Source: Candidatus Colinaster equi
Lineage (GTDB): Bacteria > Bacillota > Clostridia > Lachnospirales > Lachnospiraceae
NCBI GenBank assembly: GCA_018064425.1
Contig: JAGHVF010000031.1
Coordinates: 1-42,872 of the forward strand
Direction of reading: 5' to 3'
DNA: 42,872 bases
Positions 1 through 8,256 of the stretch are shown in pieces (position 1 is the first letter of the stretch; every line of letters starts with the position of its first letter). Below the pieces are notes generated by a model. It was given only the letters and a program-made list of their open reading frames with translations, made no database searches and was not told the DNA's origin. The position numbers were made by a program, and so were the translations under genes.

Positions 1-295
1 TTGACATCTATGAGAATTAAAGAACACAGGGAGTCTATATTCATCGAAAAATCTTTTTTGTAATGAAATCGATTATAATCCAAGCACTACGGCCGGCATA
101 AGTCATCGAAAAAGCAATTGTGTCAAGAAATCGATGAGAATTCAAGAACCCCGGCCGGCAAAAGTCATCGAAAAAGCAAGTGTGTCGGGAAATCGATGAG
201 AATTCAAGCACAACGGCCGGCAAAAGTCATCGAAAAAGCAAGTGCGTCAATAAATCGATGAGACCCGAGTGCGGTGGCAAAAGAAAAAGGGACTG
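1..295. repeat. Tandem 62-bp repeat array
   Basis: The same unit recurs with an exact 62-bp period. The palindromic core GGCCGGC begins at 91, 153 and 215, a degenerate copy lies near 273, and TCATCGAAAAA recurs at 41, 103, 165 and 227. An older, diverged unit fills 1-90, so the array probably starts left of the window. Each unit holds the inverted arms TCATCGA and TCGATGA around a 20-22 bp A-rich spacer. Because 62 is not a multiple of three and the copies match along their whole length, it is neither a coding repeat nor a CRISPR array. Function unknown. Confidence 0.85.
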
Positions 296-455
296 TGAAT
301 TGGTATAGACTGAGAAATGCTGAAGACTGGGACTAAAGTACCTTTATTTACATAGGAAGAAAACCGACTGAATCGGTCAAGCACGCGATATGTGCATAAT
401 CACATTATATTGTGTGTAATAGATATAAAAAATACTAGATAATGTACTTTAGGCA
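296..455. other. Intergenic region with nested inverted repeats upstream of flgB
   Basis: No gene is seen here. A perfect 9-bp inverted repeat, CTAAAGTAC (333-341) and GTACTTTAG (444-452), brackets the stretch, and its right arm ends just before the candidate -35. Between the arms lie short stems: ACCGA/TCGGT (363-377), GCAC/GTGC (381-395), ATGTG/CACAT (390-405) and CACA/TGTG (401-414). The last three overlap and could not all form together. They could be operator sites or RNA structure if transcription starts further left. No consensus c-di-GMP riboswitch is visible. Confidence 0.5.
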
Positions 456-456
456 C

Positions 457-484
457 TTGTTTTTTTGTCAGATTTCTATATAAT
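457..484 (+). promoter_or_regulatory. Candidate sigma-A promoter of the fla/che locus
   Basis: A consensus -10 TATAAT lies at 479-484, with a weak -35 TTGTTT at 457-462 and a 16-bp spacer. This predicts a start near 491 and a leader of about 57 nt before flgB. The leader holds two competing stems, CGTAT/ATACG (517-533) and TACGT/ACGTA (515-538). The second touches the flgB Shine-Dalgarno AGGAGG at 538-543. The -10 is strong and the -35 is poor, so an activator may help. Confidence 0.55.
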
Positions 485-548
485 GAAATAGTGTATGAAA
501 ATGGTGGTGGTGTGTACGTATATGCCACATACGACGTAGGAGGCGCTT

Positions 549-938
549 ATGATTAGTTCGAATGCTTTTGATTATATCAATGTTTTGGACAAGGCTGCAG
601 ATGCATCGGCTTTGCGTAATCAGTTATTGGCTAATAATATTGCCAATCAAGATACCCCTGATTATAAGCGACAGGATGTTGATTTTGAAAGTCAGTTGCA
701 ACAAGCATTGAAAAATAGCAAGTATACTTCGATTGATTCTAAAGTGTCTAATCTGCATATGAGCAGGTTAAAGCCAAAAGTGTATACAGACTACGAGAAT
801 TACTCCTACAGATTGGATGGTAACAATGTTGATCCTGAGCAGGAACAGATAATGCTTGCAGCCAATCAGATTAAATATGAAGGCTTGATGGATAGCATGA
901 CACAGGAGTTCAAGAATCTCGAGACAGTAATGAAGTAG
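549..938 (+). CDS. flgB: Flagellar proximal rod protein FlgB
   Basis: FlgB forms part of the proximal rod linking the MS ring to the rest of the axle and is exported by the flagellar type III system. The 129-residue length is normal. The N-terminal region carries the rod-family motif ending NNIANQDTPDYKRQDVDF, and the C-terminal helix includes an ANQIKYEGLMDSM-like segment, the usual helical pair of axial proteins. AGGAGG lies 5 nt before the ATG. This is the first gene of the locus, followed by flgC and fliE as in Bacillus and clostridia. Assignment is secure. Confidence 0.96.
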   Translation: MISSNAFDYINVLDKAADASALRNQLLANNIANQDTPDYKRQDVDFESQLQQALKNSKYTSIDSKVSNLHMSRLKPKVYTDYENYSYRLDGNNVDPEQEQIMLAANQIKYEGLMDSMTQEFKNLETVMK

Positions 939-980
939 TAACAAGTGGGATTGTATATGCTATGAAGCAAAGGAGCAATT

Positions 981-1427
981 ATGGGACTTTTTGATAGTTT
1001 TAATATTAACGCGTCGGGACTTACAGCACAGAGATACAGAATGGATGTTATTTCTGAGAATGTGGCAAATGCCAATACGACAAGAACAGAAGACGGCACA
1101 CCATATAAGCGTAAGATTGTTACATTTGAAGAAAAAAACGGCGGACAACCATCGTTTAGTACAATATTCGGAAGAACAAGCTCGCGTTTCAAAAGCAATG
1201 GTGTTAAGGTGAGCGGAACGTATGATGACAACAAGTCGGAAGGAAACAAGGTATATGATCCATCACATCCGGATGCAGATGAGAATGGATATGTAACATA
1301 TCCCAATGTCAATATTGTTACAGAAATGACCAACCTGATTGATGCCAGCAGATCATATGAGGCTAATGCGACTGCTTTTGATGCATCCAAATCTATAGCA
1401 CAGTTGGGACTTAGCATGGGCAAGTAA
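981..1427 (+). CDS. flgC: Flagellar proximal rod protein FlgC
   Basis: FlgC is the second proximal rod subunit and acts with FlgB and FliE. The 148-residue protein starts MGLFDSFNINASGLTAQR and has the axial-protein motif SENVANANTTRTEDGTPYKR. The C-terminal end, with NIVTEMTNLIDASRSYEANA, is the typical FlgC C-terminal helix. AAGGAG lies just before the ATG. The 42-nt gap after flgB supports co-transcription. Confidence 0.96.
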   Translation: MGLFDSFNINASGLTAQRYRMDVISENVANANTTRTEDGTPYKRKIVTFEEKNGGQPSFSTIFGRTSSRFKSNGVKVSGTYDDNKSEGNKVYDPSHPDADENGYVTYPNVNIVTEMTNLIDASRSYEANATAFDASKSIAQLGLSMGK

Positions 1428-1487
1428 GACGGTAATTAACGTGTATGATAAAACGCCGGCAGCGTGAAGGAAGAAGCGGAAGCTGAC

Positions 1488-1527
1488 GTAGACAGCAGCA
1501 GGCGGAAGCAGACAACAGCAGGCGGTA
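1488..1527 (+). repeat. Two 20-bp direct repeats between flgC and fliE
   Basis: The units 1488-1507 and 1508-1527 share 16 of 20 bases (core CAGCAGGCGG) and sit in the 112-bp gap just before the fliE ribosome binding site (AAGGAG at 1527-1532). The gap is richer in GC than its surroundings. It is probably a small local duplication, and no ORF uses it. Confidence 0.6.
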
Positions 1528-1539
1528 AGGAGAGAACAG

Positions 1540-1869
1540 ATGGCAATAGATATTACTAATCTGTACAATATAACGAGCGGAGCAGTAAAGAATACCGAAT
1601 ACAATTCGGGCGTGGGAGTAATACCGAAGGTGGATACAACTTCCGCATTTGATACGGTTTTTTCGGCTGCGCTTGATAATGTTAATCAGACCAATTCATA
1701 TTTGTCTGATGCAGAGAACGAAGAATTGAAATTGTCCTTGGGGCTTACGGACAATACGCATGATTTGACGGTTGCGTTACAGAAAGCAAGCACTGCTCTT
1801 CAGTATACGGTAGCTGTAAGAGATAAATTGCTGGATGCATACAGAGAACTTATGCAGATTAATATCTGA
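1540..1869 (+). CDS. fliE: Flagellar hook-basal body protein FliE
   Basis: FliE is the adaptor between the MS ring or export gate and the rod. The protein has 109 residues. The first half is variable and low in conserved features. The second half has the family signature, running from FDTVFSAALDNVNQTNSYL through a helix with DLTVALQKASTALQYTVAVRDKLLDAYREL. This closing helix is the best evidence. It lies between flgC and fliF, the normal position. Confidence 0.95.
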   Translation: MAIDITNLYNITSGAVKNTEYNSGVGVIPKVDTTSAFDTVFSAALDNVNQTNSYLSDAENEELKLSLGLTDNTHDLTVALQKASTALQYTVAVRDKLLDAYRELMQINI

Positions 1870-1911
1870 CAAATATATGGGGTGGATAGCTAACCATCGT
1901 AAAGGAGTACC

Positions 1912-3513
1912 ATGGTAGACAAGTTAAAGGAATTACCGCAAAGAATATTGGAGTGGTGGAATAGATTTTCTTCTAAACAGAAGACCATTATTATATCCGT
2001 TGCATCGGGTGTAGTAGTGGCTTTTGTCGTGCTTATCACTATTCTGACAAGACCGGTATACGAGATACTGGTGACGACGGAATCAACAAAGGAGACATCT
2101 GAGATTACGGCATTGCTCGACGGAGAATCACTTAATTATGAAGTGAGTGATGACGGCTTGCAGATAAAGATTCTCAAATCTCAGAAATCACAAGCGACTT
2201 TGTTACTTGGCGCAAATGATATACCTACAGAAGGTTATGATTTGAGCAATGTAACAAGTGGCGGTTTCTCAACAACAGAATCAGACAAACAAAAACAATA
2301 TAAACTGTATTTGGAAAGCTATATGGAGACAGACTTACAGGGATTGGCTAATGTTAAGTCAGCATCCGTACAGCTCAATATTCCGGAAAATGACGGTACG
2401 CTTATTTCCAAGAAGGAAGACAGCTCAGCGGCAATTATGATTGAGCCGGACGGAGAGTTTACTCAGGATAATGCTGCTACGGTTGCTCAATTTGTTAAGA
2501 CATCTTTGGGCAATGAGAATATTTCCAACATTACCATCATTGATAATGAGGGTAATCTGTTATTCTCCGGTGATGAAGAGTTGTCGATTACAGGTACATC
2601 GACAAGTCAGATGACAGCAAAACAACAGGCCGAGGCAATATTGCAGGCGGAAGTTAAGAAGGTATTGCTTGGTACCAATGAATACGATTTGATTGAGGTA
2701 TCACCAAATCTTCAGTTAGATTTTTCTACAACTGAGAAGACACAGCATGATTACACTCCTGCCGATGGACAGACACAGGGTGTACTTAGCCATGAGGATA
2801 TATACGAGTCCGAAGCTACAGGCGGTAATGCAGGCGTGCCGGGTACCGATTCAAACAATGAAGACGGTACAACTTACGTGCTGGAGGATAATGGTACATC
2901 CAGCTCGACTGTATCTGAACAGGCAAGAGATTATTTGCCGAATGAGACGATTACACAGACCACTACACCGGCGGGGTTGATTAAGTACAGTTCGTCATCT
3001 TTGTCGGTAGCGGCTATTAAATATAAGGTACTCAAGGAAGAGGATGCCAAAACACAAGGCTTGTTGGATGGCATCAGCTGGGATGAGTACAAACTTGCCA
3101 ATGCAGCCAGAACCAAGATTGATACTGATGAAGATCTCATAGATATGGTGGCAAAGGCCAGCGGTATAGATGCAAGTAATATTTCGTTTGTTTCGTATGA
3201 AGAACCGATGTTTATCGATAAACAGGGCGCCAACATATCTGCAACGGATGTTATACAGATTGTGCTTATCGTTGTTATCTTGGGCTTGCTTGCTTTTGTT
3301 ATTTTGCGAAGCATGCGTACAGAGAAGGTCGAGGAAGTCGAAGAAGAATTGTCGGTGGAGAACTTGTTGCAGTCTAATCCTGAGGATGCACTTGAGGATA
3401 TCGAGCTTGATAATAAGTCCGAGACTTGCAAGATGATTGAGAAATTCGTGGATGAGAACCCGGAGGCGGCAGCAGCGCTTCTTCGTAACTGGCTTAATGA
3501 GGATTGGAGTTAA
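1912..3513 (+). CDS. fliF: Flagellar MS-ring protein FliF
   Basis: FliF builds the MS ring in the cytoplasmic membrane and is the platform for rotor and export gate. The 533-residue protein has the expected plan: a membrane segment at about 25-46, a long extracytoplasmic part with ring-building motifs, a second membrane segment at about 447-468, and an acidic cytoplasmic tail that binds FliG and ends in LLRNWLNEDWS. AAGGAG precedes the ATG, and the stop lies 2 nt before fliG, so the two are likely translationally coupled. Confidence 0.97.
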   Translation: MVDKLKELPQRILEWWNRFSSKQKTIIISVASGVVVAFVVLITILTRPVYEILVTTESTKETSEITALLDGESLNYEVSDDGLQIKILKSQKSQATLLLGANDIPTEGYDLSNVTSGGFSTTESDKQKQYKLYLESYMETDLQGLANVKSASVQLNIPENDGTLISKKEDSSAAIMIEPDGEFTQDNAATVAQFVKTSLGNENISNITIIDNEGNLLFSGDEELSITGTSTSQMTAKQQAEAILQAEVKKVLLGTNEYDLIEVSPNLQLDFSTTEKTQHDYTPADGQTQGVLSHEDIYESEATGGNAGVPGTDSNNEDGTTYVLEDNGTSSSTVSEQARDYLPNETITQTTTPAGLIKYSSSSLSVAAIKYKVLKEEDAKTQGLLDGISWDEYKLANAARTKIDTDEDLIDMVAKASGIDASNISFVSYEEPMFIDKQGANISATDVIQIVLIVVILGLLAFVILRSMRTEKVEEVEEELSVENLLQSNPEDALEDIELDNKSETCKMIEKFVDENPEAAAALLRNWLNEDWS

Positions 3514-3515
3514 TA

Positions 3516-4532
3516 ATGGCAAAGAGTGGGGATGAAGCATTATCAGGATTGCAAAAATCAGCAATTCTTCTGATAACATTGGGACCCGAGAGGTCCGCTA
3601 CAATATTTAAGCATCTCAAGGAAGAAGAGATAGAGGAGCTTACTCTTGAGATTGCCAATACAAGAAGCATTACGCCACAGCTTAAGGAAAGCGTGTTGGA
3701 AGAATTCTACCAGGTGTGTTTGGCACAGCAGTATATTGCCGAAGGTGGTATTGGATATGCTAAGGAATTGCTTGAGAAGGCACTTGGTAATGAACAGGCT
3801 ATCGAAGTAATCAGTAAGCTTACAGCTTCATTGCAGGTTAAGCCTTTCGAGTTTGTGCGTAAAGCAGAGGCAAGTCAGTTGCTCAACTTCATTCAGGATG
3901 AGCATCCACAGACGATTGCCCTCATTTTGTCGTATGTATCATCCGGCCAGGCGGCTCAGATTATTTCTGCATTGCCTCAGGAAAGACAGGCAGATGTTGC
4001 AAAGAGAGTTGCTCTTATGGACCGTACTTCGCCGGATGTTATTAAGGAAGTGGAGAAAGTGCTTGAAGGAAAACTTGCCAGTCTTGTTAATCAGGATTAC
4101 ACGATTGTCGGTGGTGTGGATCAGGTAGTTGAAATCCTCAACTCAGTTGACCGTGGTACTGAGAAACATATTATGGAGACATTGGAGATCGAGGAGCCGG
4201 AGCTTGCCGACGAGATCAGAAAGAAGATGTTCGTATTCGAGGATATCTTGTTGCTTGATGACAGAGCTATTCAGCGAGTACTTCGAGATGTTGATAATAA
4301 CGACTTGGGTCTTGCTCTTAAGGGTAGCAATGAACAGGTACAGACGGCTATCTTCAATAACTTGTCTAAACGTTTGGCAACTATGATTAAGGAAGATATG
4401 GAATTTATGGGCCCTGTTCGTATGAAGGATGTTGAAGAGGCTCAGCAGAAGATTGTTAATATTATCAGAAAGCTGGAAGATTCCGGCGAAATTGTAATAT
4501 CACGAGGCGGAGGCGACGAGATAATTGTCTAA
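3516..4532 (+). CDS. fliG: Flagellar motor switch protein FliG
   Basis: FliG is the rotor protein that contacts MotA and generates torque. From the ATG at 3516 it has 338 residues, the usual length. The middle domain carries EHPQTIALILSYV, and the C-terminal torque domain has FVFEDILLLDDRAIQRVLRD with the expected charged residues. An in-frame TTG at 3504 lies inside fliF and lacks a ribosome site, while GGAG at 3506-3509 is well spaced for the ATG, so the ATG is chosen. The 3' end overlaps fliH by 8 nt. Confidence 0.97.
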   Translation: MAKSGDEALSGLQKSAILLITLGPERSATIFKHLKEEEIEELTLEIANTRSITPQLKESVLEEFYQVCLAQQYIAEGGIGYAKELLEKALGNEQAIEVISKLTASLQVKPFEFVRKAEASQLLNFIQDEHPQTIALILSYVSSGQAAQIISALPQERQADVAKRVALMDRTSPDVIKEVEKVLEGKLASLVNQDYTIVGGVDQVVEILNSVDRGTEKHIMETLEIEEPELADEIRKKMFVFEDILLLDDRAIQRVLRDVDNNDLGLALKGSNEQVQTAIFNNLSKRLATMIKEDMEFMGPVRMKDVEEAQQKIVNIIRKLEDSGEIVISRGGGDEIIV

Positions 4533-5481
4533 TTCAAGTAATCTGGTTAAATCGTATTTTCTTGTTAGAGATAATGAGGAACCACGCATAATTGATTCTA
4601 ACAGCAGCAGCGAAGAAAAACTGGAACGTTTAAGGATGATATATCCTGTTGCGGCTGAAAGAGAAGACGAATATGAAGATAGTGAACCCGGCGTGTTCAG
4701 CGGCGGCTTGGATGCTGCTACTCTTGATTTGCTTATGGAGGATGCTATACCGGAGGAAGAATATGAAGACGGTCAGATGCCTGTAAGCAATGTGATTAAA
4801 GCAGCGCCGGATGGCGAGGGAGATTATTCTGAAGATGACTATGGCGCAGATTATAGTACTCAGGCGAGTGAACCTGTTTTCGATGGCCCATCGCCGGAAG
4901 AATTGATTGCGCAGGCTAATGAACAGATAGAAGAGATGAAACGTGTTGCACAGGCACAGATTGAACTTGAGAAAACGGAAGTGCTTGAGGATGCCAGACA
5001 GCAAGGGTTTGCACAAGGCTATGATGAAGGAGCAGCAAAGGCAGATGAATTGAGAGCTGCTCTTGAAGAGGAGAAGAGAGCCTTGGAACAACGTTATGAA
5101 GAGCAACTTGTTGATATGGAACCTGTTCTTGTTCATGCGATAACAAGCGTCTATGAGAGAGTATTCTCATTGGAGCTTAGCGAATACAAGCCGCTTGTGA
5201 CTTCTATGCTTCATAACGCACTTATGAGTGTTGAAATGAATAAGAATTATCTGATACATGTCAGTCGTGACGATTATCAGTATGTTGCGGAGCATAAGTC
5301 CGAATTATATACTGATTCGATGACTGAGGATACGGTAATAGATATTGTAGAAGATGCATTGATGAAGACAGGTGATTGTCTTATTGAGACGTCTTCGGGA
5401 ATATTTGATTGCGGACTCGGTACGCAACTTGCCAATATTAGAAAGAAATTGGAATTACTTAGCTATACACATGAAAATTAA
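4525..5481 (+). CDS. fliH: Flagellar assembly protein FliH
   Basis: FliH binds the ATPase FliI, holds it in check and brings it to the export gate. The 318-residue protein has a long acidic, poorly conserved N-terminal half, then a coiled coil at about 125-200 (EELIAQANEQIEEMKRVAQA onward, with a QGFAQGYDEG step), then the globular FliH/V-ATPase-E-like end. The start is TTG at 4525 with GGAGG 11 nt upstream, overlapping the end of fliG. No nearer ATG keeps the conserved parts, although the exact start is less certain than the identity. Confidence 0.88.
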   Translation: MSNSSNLVKSYFLVRDNEEPRIIDSNSSSEEKLERLRMIYPVAAEREDEYEDSEPGVFSGGLDAATLDLLMEDAIPEEEYEDGQMPVSNVIKAAPDGEGDYSEDDYGADYSTQASEPVFDGPSPEELIAQANEQIEEMKRVAQAQIELEKTEVLEDARQQGFAQGYDEGAAKADELRAALEEEKRALEQRYEEQLVDMEPVLVHAITSVYERVFSLELSEYKPLVTSMLHNALMSVEMNKNYLIHVSRDDYQYVAEHKSELYTDSMTEDTVIDIVEDALMKTGDCLIETSSGIFDCGLGTQLANIRKKLELLSYTHEN

Positions 5482-5502
5482 TATAAAAAGGTGGAGAGAG
5501 AC

Positions 5503-6819
5503 TTGGAAGCGGGACGAATTCAAATTGAAAAATATATGAATCTTTGCAACGAGTCTTTTTTTACGAAAAAAGGCAAGATTGTCAATGTGGTCGGTTTGTC
5601 GATAGAATCGGCAGGACCGGACGCCAAATTGGGAGATGTATGCTACATATATCCTGAGGATAGTTCACTCAAGCCGATTATGGCAGAAGTGGTTGGATTT
5701 AAGGAAGGCAAGACTCAGCTGATGCCGTATGATTCGACCGAAGGCATAGGTATTGGCAATGTTGTAGAGAATACGGGCGAGCCGTTAAAGGTGTGCGTAT
5801 CTGATTCTTTGCTTGGCAGAACGCTTGACGGGCTTGGCAGACCGACAGATGGTGAACCGATAGAAGACGGCGAATTTTATCCTGTGGAATGTGCACCGCC
5901 GGATCCGATGAGCAGAAAGATAATTTGTGATGTGTTGACACTTGGAGTAAAGGCTGTTGACAGCTTGATGACCATCGGTAAGGGACAGCGTATCGGAATC
6001 TTTGCAGGTTCCGGCGTAGGTAAATCTACATTGATGGGAATGTTTGCACGTAATACTATGGCAGATATTAACGTTATTGCGTTAATCGGTGAACGTGGTC
6101 GTGAGGTGCGCGAGTTCATAGAAAGAGACTTGGGACCGGAAGGTATGCAAAGGTCGGTTGTTGTGGTAGCCACATCGGATAAACCGGCATTGGAGCGTAA
6201 CAAAGCTGCCAAGACAGCGACAGCTATTGCGGAATATTTCAGAGATCAGGGCAAAGATGTATTGCTTATGATGGATTCGATGACACGATTTTCTATGGCA
6301 CAACGTGAGATTGGACTGGCTAACGGTGAACCGCCGGTATCAAGAGGCTATCCGCCGAGTGTGTATTCGGAGATGCCGCGTTTGCTTGAACGTGCAGGAT
6401 GTAACGAAGTCGGTTCGATTACCGGTTTGTATACCGTATTGGTAGATGGTGATGATTTTAACGAACCTATTACCGATACAGCTCGTTCTATACTGGACGG
6501 CCATATTATGCTTAACAGAAAACTGGCACATAAGAATCATTATCCTGCAATAGATGTATTGCAAAGTATTTCAAGATGTATGAGCCAGATAGTTGACCGC
6601 TCTCATAAGGATGCGGCCGGTAAACTTAAAAATGTACTGGCAACATATAATGATTCGGAAGATCTTATCAATATCGGTGCATATAAAAAGGGCAGTAATA
6701 AGAACATTGATTTTGCTATAGAAAAAATTGATGAAGTAAACAATTTTTTGATGCAATCGACGGAAGATAAGTATTCTTATGAGGAATCACTTGAAATGAT
6801 GAAAGGGCTGTTTGAATAA
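5503..6819 (+). CDS. fliI: Flagellum-specific ATP synthase FliI
   Basis: FliI is the cytoplasmic ATPase that assists loading and unfolding of export substrates. It is related to the F1 beta subunit. The Walker A loop GSGVGKST is at residues 169-176, followed by IGERGREVREFIE and the Walker B area DVLLMMDSMTRFSMAQRE. With the TTG at 5503, AAGGTGGAG lies at a good distance (GGAG 5493-5496) and the protein has 438 residues. A GTG at 5491 would add four residues but has no ribosome site. FliJ follows with a 1-nt overlap. Confidence 0.96.
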   Translation: MEAGRIQIEKYMNLCNESFFTKKGKIVNVVGLSIESAGPDAKLGDVCYIYPEDSSLKPIMAEVVGFKEGKTQLMPYDSTEGIGIGNVVENTGEPLKVCVSDSLLGRTLDGLGRPTDGEPIEDGEFYPVECAPPDPMSRKIICDVLTLGVKAVDSLMTIGKGQRIGIFAGSGVGKSTLMGMFARNTMADINVIALIGERGREVREFIERDLGPEGMQRSVVVVATSDKPALERNKAAKTATAIAEYFRDQGKDVLLMMDSMTRFSMAQREIGLANGEPPVSRGYPPSVYSEMPRLLERAGCNEVGSITGLYTVLVDGDDFNEPITDTARSILDGHIMLNRKLAHKNHYPAIDVLQSISRCMSQIVDRSHKDAAGKLKNVLATYNDSEDLINIGAYKKGSNKNIDFAIEKIDEVNNFLMQSTEDKYSYEESLEMMKGLFE

Positions 6820-7259
6820 TGGCTAAGTTCGCATATAAGATGCAGAATATCCTGGATATCAAATTTAAAATGGAAGACCAGGCAAAGACTGCATTTGCTA
6901 CCGCGATGGCAGCGCTAAATCTCGAAGAAGAGAGAATGCAAAATCTTAAAGACCGAAAACAGCAGTATGAGGATGAGGGCAGGGCATTGCGAAGCGATGC
7001 TATGGATATATTGAAACTCAAAGAGAATACTGCCGCAATTGAGAACTTGAAACAGCAGATTGAAGAACAAGCGCTACGTGTCAGGCAGGCACAGACTGTG
7101 GTAGAAAAGGCCAGAGAGAAATTGAAGGATGCTATGGTTGAGCGTAAGATTCAGGAAAAACTGAAAGAAAATGCTTTTGAAGAATTCAAGAAGGAATTGA
7201 ATGCTGCAGAAAGCAAAGAAGTGGATGAACTTGTAAGTTATAGGCACGGTAGAAAATAG
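6819..7259 (+). CDS. fliJ: Flagellar export protein FliJ
   Basis: FliJ is the coiled-coil stalk of the export ATPase, comparable to the gamma subunit of F1. The 146-residue protein is almost wholly helical, rich in Glu, Lys, Arg and Gln, begins MAKFAYKMQNILDIKFKMED and ends with a coiled coil. The ATG overlaps the fliI stop (TAATG). Sequence conservation in FliJ is low, so the call rests on shape, length and position between fliI and the MotE-like gene. Confidence 0.92.
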   Translation: MAKFAYKMQNILDIKFKMEDQAKTAFATAMAALNLEEERMQNLKDRKQQYEDEGRALRSDAMDILKLKENTAAIENLKQQIEEQALRVRQAQTVVEKAREKLKDAMVERKIQEKLKENAFEEFKKELNAAESKEVDELVSYRHGRK

Positions 7260-7296
7260 ATATTTTTTGCCTGATGGTAACTATATTGGGAAGCAA

Positions 7297-7321
7297 TACT
7301 GCGTTTAGATGCAACGCAGTA
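7297..7321 (+). other. Perfect 9-bp stem-loop between fliJ and the MotE-like gene
   Basis: TACTGCGTT (7297-7305) and AACGCAGTA (7313-7321) pair perfectly around a 7-nt loop. No T-run follows, so this is not a standard terminator. A processing or mRNA-stability element is possible. An in-frame ATG at 7309 lies in the loop, another reason to place the next gene's start at 7339. Confidence 0.6.
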
Positions 7322-7338
7322 AAACACTAGGAGATAAT

Positions 7339-8223
7339 ATGGCGGATATTGACGAAAGCGCAGAGATTGCGCGACTGAAAGAAGAGAAAAAAGCTTTCAA
7401 AGAGGAACAAAAGAGAGCTAAGGCAGATAGAAAAAATCAGAAAAAGGAAGCTAAGAAAAAAGCGAAAGAGCTGGCGGATGAAGAAGCACGTATCACAGAA
7501 GATGACGGTGGCGGTTTTTCTGTTGTTATAACCACGATTATTATTGTAGTTGTATGGATAGCTATTATATGTGCTTTGATCAAATTAGACGTAGGCGGAT
7601 TTGGTTCGGGTGTGCTTGCGCCTGTACTTAAGAATATTCCTGTGGTTAATCTGATTTTGCCGGACAGTACGACATCGTCCGAATCGGATGAAGATACGGA
7701 GGATGTTGACGTGAGCGGCTATTCTTCTTTGAAGGAAGCTGTGAAGGAAGTCAGACAATTGCAGGCCGATTTGGAACAGGTTGAGGCTGACAGCGCAGCT
7801 AAGGACGAGACTATTTCGGCTTTAAATGAGGAAGTTGACAGACTTAAGACTTTTGAAGATAAACAGGTGGAATTCGAGCGAATCAAGAACGAGTTCTACA
7901 ATGAAGTGGTATACGCAGAGAATGGTCCGGGTGTGGATGAATATATCAAATATTATCAATCGATGGACCCGGCTACGGCGGAAGCATTGTATAAGCAGGT
8001 GGTAGAAGAGGAAAATATCGACAAGGAAGTGGAAGAATATGCAGCTGCATATTCCGAGATGAAGCCAAAAGAGGCGGCTGCGATATTCGAAGCTATGACG
8101 GATAATCTTGATTTGGCTGCCAGAATATTATGGCAGATGGAAGCGGATGACAGAGGTAAGATTTTAGGTGTAATGGACTCGGAAGTCGCTGCAAAATTGA
8201 CAAAGATTATGGAGCCGGATTAA
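7339..8223 (+). CDS. MotE/YlxF-like flagellar protein
   Basis: This occupies the ylxF slot of the Bacillus operon, between fliJ and fliK. The 294-residue protein has a basic, charged N-terminal helix (about 1-50), one membrane segment at about 57-80 (VVITTIIIVVVWIAIICALI), a second hydrophobic stretch, an acidic linker, a coiled coil at about 125-160, and a C-terminal MgtE-N-like helical domain with YYQSMDPATAEALY and AAAIFEAM. In alpha-proteobacteria, MotE with this plan chaperones MotC. Here a structural or stator-related role is inferred. AGGAG at 7329-7333 supports the ATG at 7339. Confidence 0.8.
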   Translation: MADIDESAEIARLKEEKKAFKEEQKRAKADRKNQKKEAKKKAKELADEEARITEDDGGGFSVVITTIIIVVVWIAIICALIKLDVGGFGSGVLAPVLKNIPVVNLILPDSTTSSESDEDTEDVDVSGYSSLKEAVKEVRQLQADLEQVEADSAAKDETISALNEEVDRLKTFEDKQVEFERIKNEFYNEVVYAENGPGVDEYIKYYQSMDPATAEALYKQVVEEENIDKEVEEYAAAYSEMKPKEAAAIFEAMTDNLDLAARILWQMEADDRGKILGVMDSEVAAKLTKIMEPD

Positions 8224-8256
8224 ACGTAAAAGTTGTTTGATTTTTTATAAAAAAAC

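Noticed and set aside
41..223. 60-residue ORF on the minus strand within the repeats
   Set aside because: It runs through non-triplet 62-bp repeats, has no ribosome site and no family resemblance.
1..295. CRISPR array
   Set aside because: The whole 62-bp unit repeats, including what would be spacers. There are no unique spacers and no cas genes nearby.
300..540. c-di-GMP riboswitch upstream of flgB
   Set aside because: Such riboswitches occur before flagellar operons in some clostridia, but the conserved GEMM core and receptor motifs are not present here.
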